A DNA stretch of 64,000 bases from Sphaerotilus uruguayifluvii. GTDB taxonomy: Bacteria; Pseudomonadota; Gammaproteobacteria; Burkholderiales; Burkholderiaceae_C. This document shows positions 8,619 to 15,579 of the stretch, one piece after another (position 1 is the stretch's first letter; each line of letters opens with the position of its first letter). The notes beneath the pieces were generated by a model that did no database searches, had not been told where the DNA came from, and saw nothing but the letters and a program-made list of their open reading frames with translations. Where the stretch lies: assembly GCF_013294065.1 (NCBI RefSeq), contig NZ_JABSNM010000015.1, forward strand, positions 51,862-115,861, given 5' to 3'. The position numbers were made by a program, and so were the translations under genes.

Positions 8619-9608
8619 ATGCGCTACCGCCTCGTCGACGACGCCGACCTGCCCCGCTGCCTTGACCTGTTCGATCGCAACGGCCGCTGCCTCGTCTCGG
8701 CGCCGGTGCGCGAGCACCTGCCGCGGCTGTGGGCCGACTGGCTGGCGCAGGACCAGCGCTTCCCGAAGCCGTTCGCGCTCTGGGAAGACCTGCGCGGGCC
8801 GCACGGGCCGCGCCTGGAGGCCATCGGCCTGAGCCGCTTCGTGCACGACGAGGTGCACGACCTGCTGCTGCGCGAGCCGCAACCCTACCTGCTCGACCGG
8901 CTCTGCCGCCTGGCGCTCGACGGCCACCGGCCCTTCCTCGACCAGCGCGAGGTCGCGCGCGCCAACGCCGGCGCCGGCCTGAGCCTGGTGATGCCGCTGT
9001 ACCTGCAGCGCGAGCACGACCTGGGCCACCCGGACAGCCTGCGGCTGCGCCCCATCGGGCCGGCGGCGTGGTACTTCTGCCACGCCGGCTACAACGTGCG
9101 GCGCATCCACGGCGAGGTGTACGGCCGCCCGGCCGCCGACTACATGGCCGCCGGGGGGTTCCGCACCGTGCAGGCCTTCGCCGCGCCGGCCGGCACCCCG
9201 TCCGACAGCGAGCCGCACCAGCACGTCATCGACCGCGGCGACCTGCCGCCGGGCGCGATCAACGCCATGTCGCTGTGGGTCATGCACCCGCAGCCGCCGG
9301 CGCTCGGTCTGTCGCCGTCGCTGCAGACGGTGGCAACCTACGCGCTGCAGGGCGACACCGACCGCGCCATCGCCGCACGGCTGGGCATCTCGGCCGACGC
9401 GGTCAAGCAGGCCTGGCGCGCCATCCTGCGCACCGTGTCAGCCCACATGCCCGAGCTGTGCACCGACACCAGCGGCGCCACCGCGCCCGACGCCCCCCCG
9501 GTGCGCGGCGCCGAGCACCGGCGCACCGTCGTCGAGTACCTGCGCCAGCACATGGAGGAGCTGCGCCCCTGGACGCCGGCCGACGCGCCGCCCCGGCGGC
9601 GGCGCTGA
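8619..9608 (+). CDS. Transcriptional regulator with C-terminal LuxR-type helix-turn-helix
   Basis: The 329-aa protein ends with a LuxR/sigma-70-region-4-like helix-turn-helix around residues 230-275: LSPSLQTVATYALQGDTDRA then IAARLGISADAVKQAW. The N-terminal 220 residues form an unassigned, possibly ligand-sensing domain; the first 20 residues faintly resemble a GNAT start (RLVDDADLPRCLDLFD). No signal peptide or receiver domain is visible. A GGGAGGA ribosome site precedes the ATG. It starts 91 bp after hppD and lies upstream of three small same-strand genes that it might control. Target and signal are unknown. Confidence 0.72.
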   Translation: MRYRLVDDADLPRCLDLFDRNGRCLVSAPVREHLPRLWADWLAQDQRFPKPFALWEDLRGPHGPRLEAIGLSRFVHDEVHDLLLREPQPYLLDRLCRLALDGHRPFLDQREVARANAGAGLSLVMPLYLQREHDLGHPDSLRLRPIGPAAWYFCHAGYNVRRIHGEVYGRPAADYMAAGGFRTVQAFAAPAGTPSDSEPHQHVIDRGDLPPGAINAMSLWVMHPQPPALGLSPSLQTVATYALQGDTDRAIAARLGISADAVKQAWRAILRTVSAHMPELCTDTSGATAPDAPPVRGAEHRRTVVEYLRQHMEELRPWTPADAPPRRRR

Positions 9609-9737
9609 CGCCAGCGGCGGCGGGCGCCAGCGCCTCCCATTTTTGGGGACTTTTGCACGCATTCCCGACATGGACAATTGGTCTTGTCCGAGGCCCCGGG
9701 ACCGCGCCCTTCCTCCGCCCCTCCCCAGGAGAACCCC

Positions 9738-10244
9738 ATGTCCAGGACTCGCCGCGCCCTGTGCGCCCTGGCGGGGCTCGTCGCCGGCCTCGCGCTGGCG
9801 CCGACCGCCACCACGGCCGCCACCATCGACGCCCGCATCTGCTACGGCGCCCACTACACCCACGTCGAGGTGCTGCAGCCGGCGCCGAACCACACCATCA
9901 TCTCGGCCAGCGCCTACGGCACCGGCTACGTCACGCGCGACGAGGCCTCGCCGCTGAAGGGCGCCTACGGCACCTGCGTGCTGTTCAACGAGGTCATCGA
10001 CGGCAAGCCCAACGGCGAGCTGCGCTGCGTGCGCACCGACGCCGACGGCGACAAGTTCCTCGTCACCGGCAAGGTCAAGGCCTACGACGCCCGCGGCGGC
10101 ATGACCGGCGCGTACACGGTCACCGGCCTGACCGGCAAGTGGGTCGGTGCCAGCGGCGGCGGCAACTTCGTCGAAGGCCCCGGCTCGGGCAAGGACAACC
10201 AGCACTACTTCGTCTGCTTCGACGGCGAAGTGCGCATGCGCTGA
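9738..10244 (+). CDS. Exported protein of unknown function
   Basis: The 168-aa product has a clear Sec signal peptide: a basic start (MSRTRRALCALAG), a hydrophobic core, and a probable cleavage after ATTAA near residue 28. The mature part has four cysteines (ICYG, TCVL, RCVR, VCFD) that could form two disulfides. It is rich in Gly, Tyr and Thr, suggesting a small beta-rich periplasmic or secreted domain. I do not recognise the family. An AGGAG ribosome site precedes the start, and the SnoaL-like gene follows 21 bp downstream. Confidence 0.75.
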   Translation: MSRTRRALCALAGLVAGLALAPTATTAATIDARICYGAHYTHVEVLQPAPNHTIISASAYGTGYVTRDEASPLKGAYGTCVLFNEVIDGKPNGELRCVRTDADGDKFLVTGKVKAYDARGGMTGAYTVTGLTGKWVGASGGGNFVEGPGSGKDNQHYFVCFDGEVRMR

Positions 10245-10265
10245 CCCACCCCCAGGAGACCGCCC

Positions 10266-10694
10266 ATGGACACCCCCGACCCGGTCGCGCTGGCGCGCGC
10301 CTACTTCGACGCCTGGAACCGCCACGACATCGACGCCGCCGTCGCCACCTTCGCGCCCGAGGGCACCTACCGCGACCCGACCACGCCGGGGCCGCTCGAC
10401 CGCGCGCAGATCCCCGGCTACATGGCGGCGCTGTTCGACGGTTTCGCCGATTTCAGCCTCGCTTACCGGGGACCGTTCCCGGTCAGACCGAACGAGGTGC
10501 ATGTGCCGTGGGTGCTGACGGCCACCCACACCGGCACGTTCGCTGGACTGCCCCCGACGCAGCGCCAGATCACGCTCGAAGGCATCGACCTGATGGAGAG
10601 CGACCCGCAGGGGCTGCTGCGCGTGGTCGGCCTGTTCGACTCGGCGACGCTGCTGCGCGGACTCGGCCTGAATCTGGTGCCGCAACCGACCTGA
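10266..10694 (+). CDS. SnoaL-like / ester cyclase-type NTF2-fold protein
   Basis: A 142-aa protein with the start pattern of the SnoaL-like NTF2 fold: LARAYFDAWNRHDIDAAVAT, then FAPEGTYRDPTTPGPL and a later HTGTFAGLPPTQRQ. Proteins of this group include polyketide cyclases and many small alpha+beta barrel proteins without known substrate. It is well spaced after the exported protein (21 bp, with CAGGAGA upstream), and the ABM-domain gene follows after 23 bp. The three are likely cotranscribed. The substrate is unknown; no polyketide synthase is nearby. Confidence 0.78.
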   Translation: MDTPDPVALARAYFDAWNRHDIDAAVATFAPEGTYRDPTTPGPLDRAQIPGYMAALFDGFADFSLAYRGPFPVRPNEVHVPWVLTATHTGTFAGLPPTQRQITLEGIDLMESDPQGLLRVVGLFDSATLLRGLGLNLVPQPT

Positions 10695-10717
10695 GCAGAC
10701 AGAGAAAGGAGCCCGCC

Positions 10718-11014
10718 ATGTACACCCGCATGATCACCGTGCCGGTCGCGAAGGACCAGATCGACGAGGTCGTCCGCATCTGGCGCGACGAGGCCATCCC
10801 GGCGGCGCGGCTGCAGCCCGGCTTCGTCGAGGCCCGGCTGCTGATCGACCGCCAGACCGCCCGGGGCGTCTCGATGCTGACCTGGCAGAGTGCCGCGCAC
10901 GCCAACGCCACCGGCCCGGGCAGCGAGTACCTGCAGCAGGTGTTCGCCCGCTTCGCGGCGTACTTCACCGGACCGCCGCTGGTGGAGCATCTGGAGGTGG
11001 CCGCCCAGGGATGA
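10718..11014 (+). CDS. Antibiotic biosynthesis monooxygenase (ABM) domain protein
   Basis: A 98-aa single-domain protein of the dimeric alpha/beta-barrel type: MYTRMITVPVAKDQIDEVVR at the start, then GFVEARLLIDRQTARGVSML and a C-terminal helix. ABM-fold proteins include cofactor-independent monooxygenases and haem-degrading enzymes, but no catalytic signature can be assigned here. A strong AAAGGAG site lies upstream of the ATG at 10718. It completes the small gene row begun by the exported protein and ends 46 bp before the copper cluster. Confidence 0.78.
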   Translation: MYTRMITVPVAKDQIDEVVRIWRDEAIPAARLQPGFVEARLLIDRQTARGVSMLTWQSAAHANATGPGSEYLQQVFARFAAYFTGPPLVEHLEVAAQG

Positions 11015-11037
11015 GCGTCCTGCCGCGGCGGCGGCGC

Positions 11038-11060
11038 GACCCGCCCCTATACTGCGGGTC
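11038..11060 (+). promoter_or_regulatory. Inverted repeat around a TATACT element, abutting the first copper-cluster ATG
   Basis: GACCCGC (11038-11044) and GCGGGTC (11054-11060) form a perfect 7-nt inverted repeat around the 9-nt spacer CCCTATACT, which contains a -10-like TATACT at 11048-11053. The right arm ends immediately before the ATG at 11061. A regulator bound here would cover the -10 region. No good -35 hexamer is seen 16-18 nt upstream. Operator function is inferred from position. Confidence 0.35.
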
Positions 11061-11417
11061 ATGGTCCGCCCCTCCCGCCCCTGGCTGCACTGGCTGCTCT
11101 GGCTGGTGATCGCGCTGCTGCCGCTGCGCGGCTGGGCGATGGCGCAGATGGCGGTGGCCGAACTGGCCCCGGTGCTCGCCCAGGGCGAAGCCGACCAGGC
11201 CCCCCATGCCTGCCACGAGACGGCGGCCTCGCCGCAGGCCGACACCGCCCTCCACGCCGGCTGCACGCTGTGCGAGGTCTGCCATGCCGGCCTGGCGCCG
11301 GCGGTCACCCTGACGCTGCCGCTGCCCGAGCTGCCGCACGCCCCGCCCGCCGCGACCGAGCCGACGGGGCCGCCCGAGGCGCCGCCGTCGGCGCTGTTCC
11401 GCCCTCCCCGCCGCTGA
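11061..11417 (+). CDS. DUF2946-like small exported protein with His/Cys-rich centre
   Basis: The 118-aa product begins with a hydrophobic segment (WLHWLLWLVIALLPLRGWAMA) serving as signal peptide or membrane anchor. A possible metal-binding stretch follows: HACHETA and later HAGCTLCEVCHAG. The C-terminus is Pro/Ala-rich. The layout resembles DUF2946 proteins, often found beside copper-resistance genes, and here it heads such a cluster. The ATG at 11061 directly abuts an inverted repeat with a TATACT element, so the transcript may be nearly leaderless. Metal binding is inferred. Confidence 0.65.
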   Translation: MVRPSRPWLHWLLWLVIALLPLRGWAMAQMAVAELAPVLAQGEADQAPHACHETAASPQADTALHAGCTLCEVCHAGLAPAVTLTLPLPELPHAPPAATEPTGPPEAPPSALFRPPRR

Positions 11418-11511
11418 TCTCCCGAGCCGTCGCTTCCGCCGGTCGCGGCGTGTGCCTGCACGCGCGCGCCGGCTCCGGATGTCCGCATCCGTCCCGACCC
11501 GAGAGATCGTC

Positions 11512-11799
11512 ATGTTCCCTGTCCTGTCCGTGTCCGCCGCGGGTGCGCTGCTCGCGCTCGCGTCGGCGTGGCCGCCGGCCTTCGCAGCCGCGCCGGCCGA
11601 CCCCGACACCCCCGTGCGCCCGCTGGTCCACCGCTCGACGCTGGCCGCGCGGGCCGCATCCGCGCCGGCCGAGACCGCCCCCGGCGACTGGCGCGCCGCC
11701 AACGAGCGCGTGCGCGCCGTCGGCGGCTGGCGCACCTACCTGAGGGAAGCGAATGCGCCCGAGCCGGCGGCCTCCGGCGCCAGCGGAGGTACGCGATGA
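11512..11799 (+). CDS. Small exported protein of the copper cluster, unknown function
   Basis: The 95-aa product starts with a signal peptide (MFPVLSVSAAGALLALASAW, cleavage near AFAAA at residues 23-27). About 65 mature residues follow, rich in Ala and Pro, with a conserved-looking end (DWRAANERVRAVGGWRTYLR). Its stop codon overlaps the start of the TolC-family gene as ATGA, so both are probably translated together. Similar short proteins precede CusC/TolC-like genes in related copper loci, from memory. In-frame starts upstream at 11452 or 11479 are possible but would hide the signal peptide. Confidence 0.62.
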   Translation: MFPVLSVSAAGALLALASAWPPAFAAAPADPDTPVRPLVHRSTLAARAASAPAETAPGDWRAANERVRAVGGWRTYLREANAPEPAASGASGGTR

Positions 11800-13208
11800 A
11801 GCGCCCGCATCGGATCGCACCGGCCCTGCTGGCCGCCGCCGCGCTGGCCGGCTGCGCCACCTCCTCGCCGGATGCGGCGATCGCGCCGGTGCAGCGGCAG
11901 CTGCGCAGCGTGGCCAGCGCCGACGTGGCGCGCTGGCCCGACGCGCAGGCGCCCGCCGCCGAGACACGCGCGCGCATCGACGCGCTGCTGGGCGCGCCGC
12001 TGTCGCAGGACGGCGCCGTCGAGCTGGCGCTGCTCCACCACCGCGGCGTGCAGGCCGACCTCGCCGACCTGGGCCTGACGCAGGCCGAGCTCGCCCAGGT
12101 CACCCGCCTGCCCAACCCGGGCCTGTCCTACAAGCGCACCACCAGCGGCGACGAGATCGAGCGCGAGGTCGGGCTGCACATCGGCCTGGGCCGGCTGCTG
12201 CTGATGCCGCTGGCGCGCACGATGGCCGAGCAGCAGCTCGCTCGCCAGCAGGTGCAGACGACGATCACGCTCGTCGGGCGCATCGCCGACGTGCGCCGCG
12301 CCTGGGTCGAGGCGGTCGCTGCCGAGGAAAGCCTGACCTATCTGCGCCAGGTCCACGAAGCCGCCGAGGCCGGCGCCGAGCTGGCGCGGCGCATGGCGCA
12401 GGCCGGCAACTTCAACCGCCTGACGCTGGCGCGCGAGCAGTCCTTCGAGGCCGACGCGCTGCTGAACCTGGCCCGCGGCGAGCGCGCCCGCGACGCCGCG
12501 CGCGAGCGCCTGGTGCGCGCGCTCGGCCTGTGGGGCGATCAAGCCGAGCGGCTTGCCCTGCCCGAGCGGCTGCCCGACCTGCCCGTGCAGCCGACCGATC
12601 AGACCGACATCGAGGCCCGCGCGCTGGCGCAGCGCCTGGACGTGCAGGCCGCACGCACCGCCACCGAGCAGACCGCGCGCAGCCTGGGCCTGGTGCGCGT
12701 GACCCGCTTCGTCGACGCGATCGACCTGGGCCTGACCCGCTCGAAGACCAGCGACGGCCAGCGCAGCCGCGCCTGGGAGGTCGGGCTGGAGCTGCCGCTC
12801 TTCGACTGGGGCGACGCCCGGGTCGCGCGGGCCGAGGCGATCTACACCGCCAGCGTGCACCGCACCGCCGAGATCGCGATCGACGCCCGCTCCGAGGCCC
12901 GCTCGGCCTGGCGCCACTGGCGCCACACCTGGGACATCGCGCGCCATGCGCAGACCGTGCTGGTGCCGCTGCGCCAGCGCATCAGCGAGGAGAACCTGCT
13001 GCGCTACAACGGCATGCTGATCGGGGTGTTCGAGCTGCTGGCCGACGCGCGTGACCAGGTCGGCGCCGTGCGCACCGCGATCGACGCCCGGCGCGAGTTC
13101 TGGCTCGCCGACGCCGACCTGCAGCAGGCCCTGCTCGGCCGCCCCCGGCTCGATGCCGGCAGCAGCCCGGCCGCCGCCTCCACCGCCGCCGATGCCGGCG
13201 GCCACTGA
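11796..13208 (+). CDS. TolC-family outer membrane lipoprotein (CusC-like efflux outer component)
   Basis: A 470-aa outer-membrane factor with a lipoprotein signal (LLAAAALAGC, lipidated Cys near residue 20). The two-fold helical TolC repeat is visible: long Ala/Glu/Arg-rich helices with LTLAREQSFEADALLNLARG, and the beta-strand turn LPLFDWGDARVARAEA that is typical of OMF proteins. Such proteins export metals or drugs with an RND pump and a membrane-fusion protein. Neither partner is in the cluster, so it must use a distant pump or have a copper-specific role beside the multicopper oxidase. The ATGA overlap couples it to the preceding small gene. Confidence 0.85.
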   Translation: MKRPHRIAPALLAAAALAGCATSSPDAAIAPVQRQLRSVASADVARWPDAQAPAAETRARIDALLGAPLSQDGAVELALLHHRGVQADLADLGLTQAELAQVTRLPNPGLSYKRTTSGDEIEREVGLHIGLGRLLLMPLARTMAEQQLARQQVQTTITLVGRIADVRRAWVEAVAAEESLTYLRQVHEAAEAGAELARRMAQAGNFNRLTLAREQSFEADALLNLARGERARDAARERLVRALGLWGDQAERLALPERLPDLPVQPTDQTDIEARALAQRLDVQAARTATEQTARSLGLVRVTRFVDAIDLGLTRSKTSDGQRSRAWEVGLELPLFDWGDARVARAEAIYTASVHRTAEIAIDARSEARSAWRHWRHTWDIARHAQTVLVPLRQRISEENLLRYNGMLIGVFELLADARDQVGAVRTAIDARREFWLADADLQQALLGRPRLDAGSSPAAASTAADAGGH

Positions 13209-13237
13209 GCGCACCCACCCGACACGGATCCTCCGCC

Positions 13238-14614
13238 ATGATTTCCCGACGTTCCCTCTTCTCTGCCGGGGCCGCGGTCGCTGCCGCCTCGGTCAGCCGC
13301 GTGGCGATGGCCGCGCTGCCCGAGCCGGTCCTGCAGACCTCGGCCGCCACCGCGCCGCCGCTGCAGCCCGCGACCGGCCGCCCCTACCGCCCGGTCGTGA
13401 CGCTCAACGGCTGGAGCCTGCCCTGGCGCATGAACAACGGCGTCAAGGAGTTCCACCTGGTGGCCGAGCCGGTGGTGCGCGAGATGTCGCCCGGCTTCAA
13501 CGCCAACCTCTGGGGCTACAACGGCCAGTCGCCCGGCCCGACGATCGAGGTGGTCGAGGGCGACCGCGTGCGCATCTTCGTCACCAACCGCCTGCCCGAG
13601 CACCACGCAGTGCACTGGCACGGCCAGCGCCTGCCCAACGGCATGGACGGCGTCTCGGGCCTGACCCAGCCCTCGATCCCGCCGGGCAAGACCTTCGTCT
13701 ACGAGTTCGAGGCCCGCCGCCCCGGCACCTTCATGTACCACCCGCACGCCGACGAGATGGTGCAGATGGCGATGGGCATGTACGGGATGTGGATCACGCA
13801 CCCGAAGGCGAAGCACCCGCTGATCGCCGACGTCGACCGCGACTTCTGCTTCCTGCTGAACGCCTTCGACATCGAGCCCGGCAGCGCCACGCCCAAGGTG
13901 ATGACCATGCTCGACTTCAACCTCTGGGCCTGGAACAGCCGCGTCTTCCCCGGCATCGACACGCTGAACGTGCGCCAGGGCGACCGGGTGCGCATCCGCG
14001 TCGGCAACCTGACGATGACGAACCACCCGATCCACCTGCACGGCCACGAGTTCGAGGTCACCGGCACCGACGGCGGGCCGGTGCCGAAGTCGGCGCGCTG
14101 GCCCGAGGTGACGACCGACGTGGCGGTCGGCCAGATGCGCCAGGTGGAGTTCATCGCCAGCGAGGAAGGCGACTGGGCCTTCCACTGCCACAAGAGCCAC
14201 CACACGATGAACGCGATGGGCCACAACGTGCCGACGATGATCGGCGTCGACCACAGCGGCCTGGCGCGCAAGATCACCAAGCTGATCCCCGGCTACATGG
14301 CCATGGGCGAGCGCGGCATGGCCGACATGGGCGAGATGGAGATGCCGCTGCCCGACAACACCGCGCCGATGATGACCGGCCAGGGGCCGTTCGGCGGCGT
14401 CGAGATGGGCGGCATGTTCAGCATCCTCAAGGTCCGCCGCGACCAGAAGCCCGGCGACTACCAGGACCCCGGCTGGTTCCGCCACCCGGCCGGCACGATC
14501 GCGCACGAATGGACCGGCGCCCCGCTGGCCGAGCCGACGCGCGCGCCCGCGCCGGCCGGCGACGCCACGATGAACGTCCGCAAGCCCGAAGGAGGCCACC
14601 ATGGACATCACTGA
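13238..14614 (+). CDS. Multicopper oxidase, Tat-exported (copper resistance)
   Basis: Periplasmic multicopper oxidase, probably oxidising Cu(I) to the less toxic Cu(II). The 458-aa protein starts with a twin-arginine-like signal (MISRRSLFSAGAAVAAASVS). All four copper-binding motifs are present: HWHGQRLPNGMDGV, MYHPHADEM, NHPIHLHGHEF, and HCHKSHHTMNAM with the type 1 Cys and axial Met. After the last site a Met-rich stretch (EMEMPLPDNTAPMMTGQ) may bind copper ions. It is shorter than CopA-type enzymes (about 600 aa), with reduced second-domain sequence. It overlaps the cupredoxin gene by 14 bp. The gene name is left open. Confidence 0.92.
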   Translation: MISRRSLFSAGAAVAAASVSRVAMAALPEPVLQTSAATAPPLQPATGRPYRPVVTLNGWSLPWRMNNGVKEFHLVAEPVVREMSPGFNANLWGYNGQSPGPTIEVVEGDRVRIFVTNRLPEHHAVHWHGQRLPNGMDGVSGLTQPSIPPGKTFVYEFEARRPGTFMYHPHADEMVQMAMGMYGMWITHPKAKHPLIADVDRDFCFLLNAFDIEPGSATPKVMTMLDFNLWAWNSRVFPGIDTLNVRQGDRVRIRVGNLTMTNHPIHLHGHEFEVTGTDGGPVPKSARWPEVTTDVAVGQMRQVEFIASEEGDWAFHCHKSHHTMNAMGHNVPTMIGVDHSGLARKITKLIPGYMAMGERGMADMGEMEMPLPDNTAPMMTGQGPFGGVEMGGMFSILKVRRDQKPGDYQDPGWFRHPAGTIAHEWTGAPLAEPTRAPAPAGDATMNVRKPEGGHHGHH

Positions 14615-15113
14615 TCGACGCGCCGCCTGGATCCTGGCGGGCGCCCTGCTGGGCCTGGCCCCGGCCCTGCCCGCCGTCGCCCACGGCGACCCGGCGCATG
14701 CCGCAGCGGGGCCGGTGCGCAAGGAGCAGAAGGACTGGGGCATCGCCGCCGAAGGCCGCCAGGCCCGGCGCACGATCACCGTCTCGATGGGCGACGACAT
14801 GCGCTTCCGGCCCGACCGGATCGAGGTGCGCGAGGGCGAGACGGTGCGGCTGCGCATCCGCAACACCGGCCGCGCGATGCACGAGTTCGTGCTGGGCACG
14901 CCCGGGGAGCTGGCCGCGCACGCCGAGCTGATGAAGAAGTTCCCCGACATGCAGCACGACGAGCCCTACATGGCGCATGTGCCGCCGGGCCGCACCGGCG
15001 AGATCGTCTGGACCTTCAACCGCGCGGGCGACTTCCGCTTCGCCTGCCTGATCGCCGGGCATTTCGACGCCGGCATGGTGGGCGACCTGCACGTCATCCC
15101 CACGGCCCGCTGA
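14601..15113 (+). CDS. Cupredoxin-domain periplasmic copper protein
   Basis: The 170-aa exported protein has a signal peptide (ILAGALLGLAPALPAVAHG) and a plastocyanin/azurin-like domain. The type 1 copper ligands look complete: His in RAMHEFVLG, and Cys, His and Met in FACLIAGHFDAGM. A 30-residue insertion before the last strand contains DMQHDEPYMAHVPPGRT, adding His/Met residues. It starts inside the end of the oxidase gene and may shuttle electrons or copper for it. Related proteins are annotated as copper-resistance cupredoxins next to such oxidases. Confidence 0.88.
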   Translation: MDITDRRAAWILAGALLGLAPALPAVAHGDPAHAAAGPVRKEQKDWGIAAEGRQARRTITVSMGDDMRFRPDRIEVREGETVRLRIRNTGRAMHEFVLGTPGELAAHAELMKKFPDMQHDEPYMAHVPPGRTGEIVWTFNRAGDFRFACLIAGHFDAGMVGDLHVIPTAR

Positions 15114-15143
15114 CCCGTTCCATCCCTGCAAGGAGAGTCTCAC

Positions 15144-15434
15144 ATGAACCGCTGGATCGCTTCCGTCACCCTCGCCGCCTCGGCCCTGCTGGCCGCCGCG
15201 CCCGCGCTGGCGCAGAGCACCGACGCCGAGGTGATGAAGATCGACAGGCCGCAGCAGAAGCTCACGCTCAAGCACGGCGAGATCAGGAACCTCGACATGC
15301 CCCCGATGACGATGGTCTTCCGCGTCCAGGACCCCGCCATGCTCGACGCCGTGAAGGTCGGCGACAAGGTGAAGTTCGACGCCGACAAGGTGGGCGGGCA
15401 GTACACGGTGACGAAGCTGGCGCCGGTGCGCTGA
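15144..15434 (+). CDS. CusF-like periplasmic copper-binding protein
   Basis: A 96-aa protein with a signal peptide (MNRWIASVTLAASALLAAAP, cleavage after ALA). The mature domain resembles the CusF OB-fold: KIDRPQQKLTLKHGEIRNLD followed by MPPMTMVFRVQD and VGDKVKFDAD. The MPPMTM segment supplies the Met ligands, and the Trp that caps Cu(I) in E. coli CusF is not evident. It is the last gene of the copper cluster, 30 bp after the cupredoxin with a good AAGGAGAG site, and is followed by a strong hairpin terminator. Confidence 0.88.
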   Translation: MNRWIASVTLAASALLAAAPALAQSTDAEVMKIDRPQQKLTLKHGEIRNLDMPPMTMVFRVQDPAMLDAVKVGDKVKFDADKVGGQYTVTKLAPVR

Positions 15435-15463
15435 ACACCGGATCCCGGGCTTCTGCCGCCCCC

Positions 15464-15503
15464 AAAAAAAGACGCCTCCGGCCCGCAGGACGCCGGAGGC
15501 GTT
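15464..15503 (-). terminator. Intrinsic terminator between convergent copper and actP operons
   Basis: A perfect 11-bp stem (ACGCCTCCGGC at 15472-15482 with GCCGGAGGCGT at 15492-15502) encloses a 9-nt loop. On the minus strand the stem is followed after one base by seven T residues (plus-strand A tract 15464-15470). This makes it a classical intrinsic terminator for actP, which ends 78 bp away. On the plus strand it is followed only by TTTG, so it is weaker for the copper cluster. Confidence 0.88.
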
Positions 15504-15579
15504 TGAAGGCGTCCTCGGTCAAGGGACGCTGGAGACTGTGGTCACACAGTACAGAAAACGGTCATCCGCACGCGGGTGA

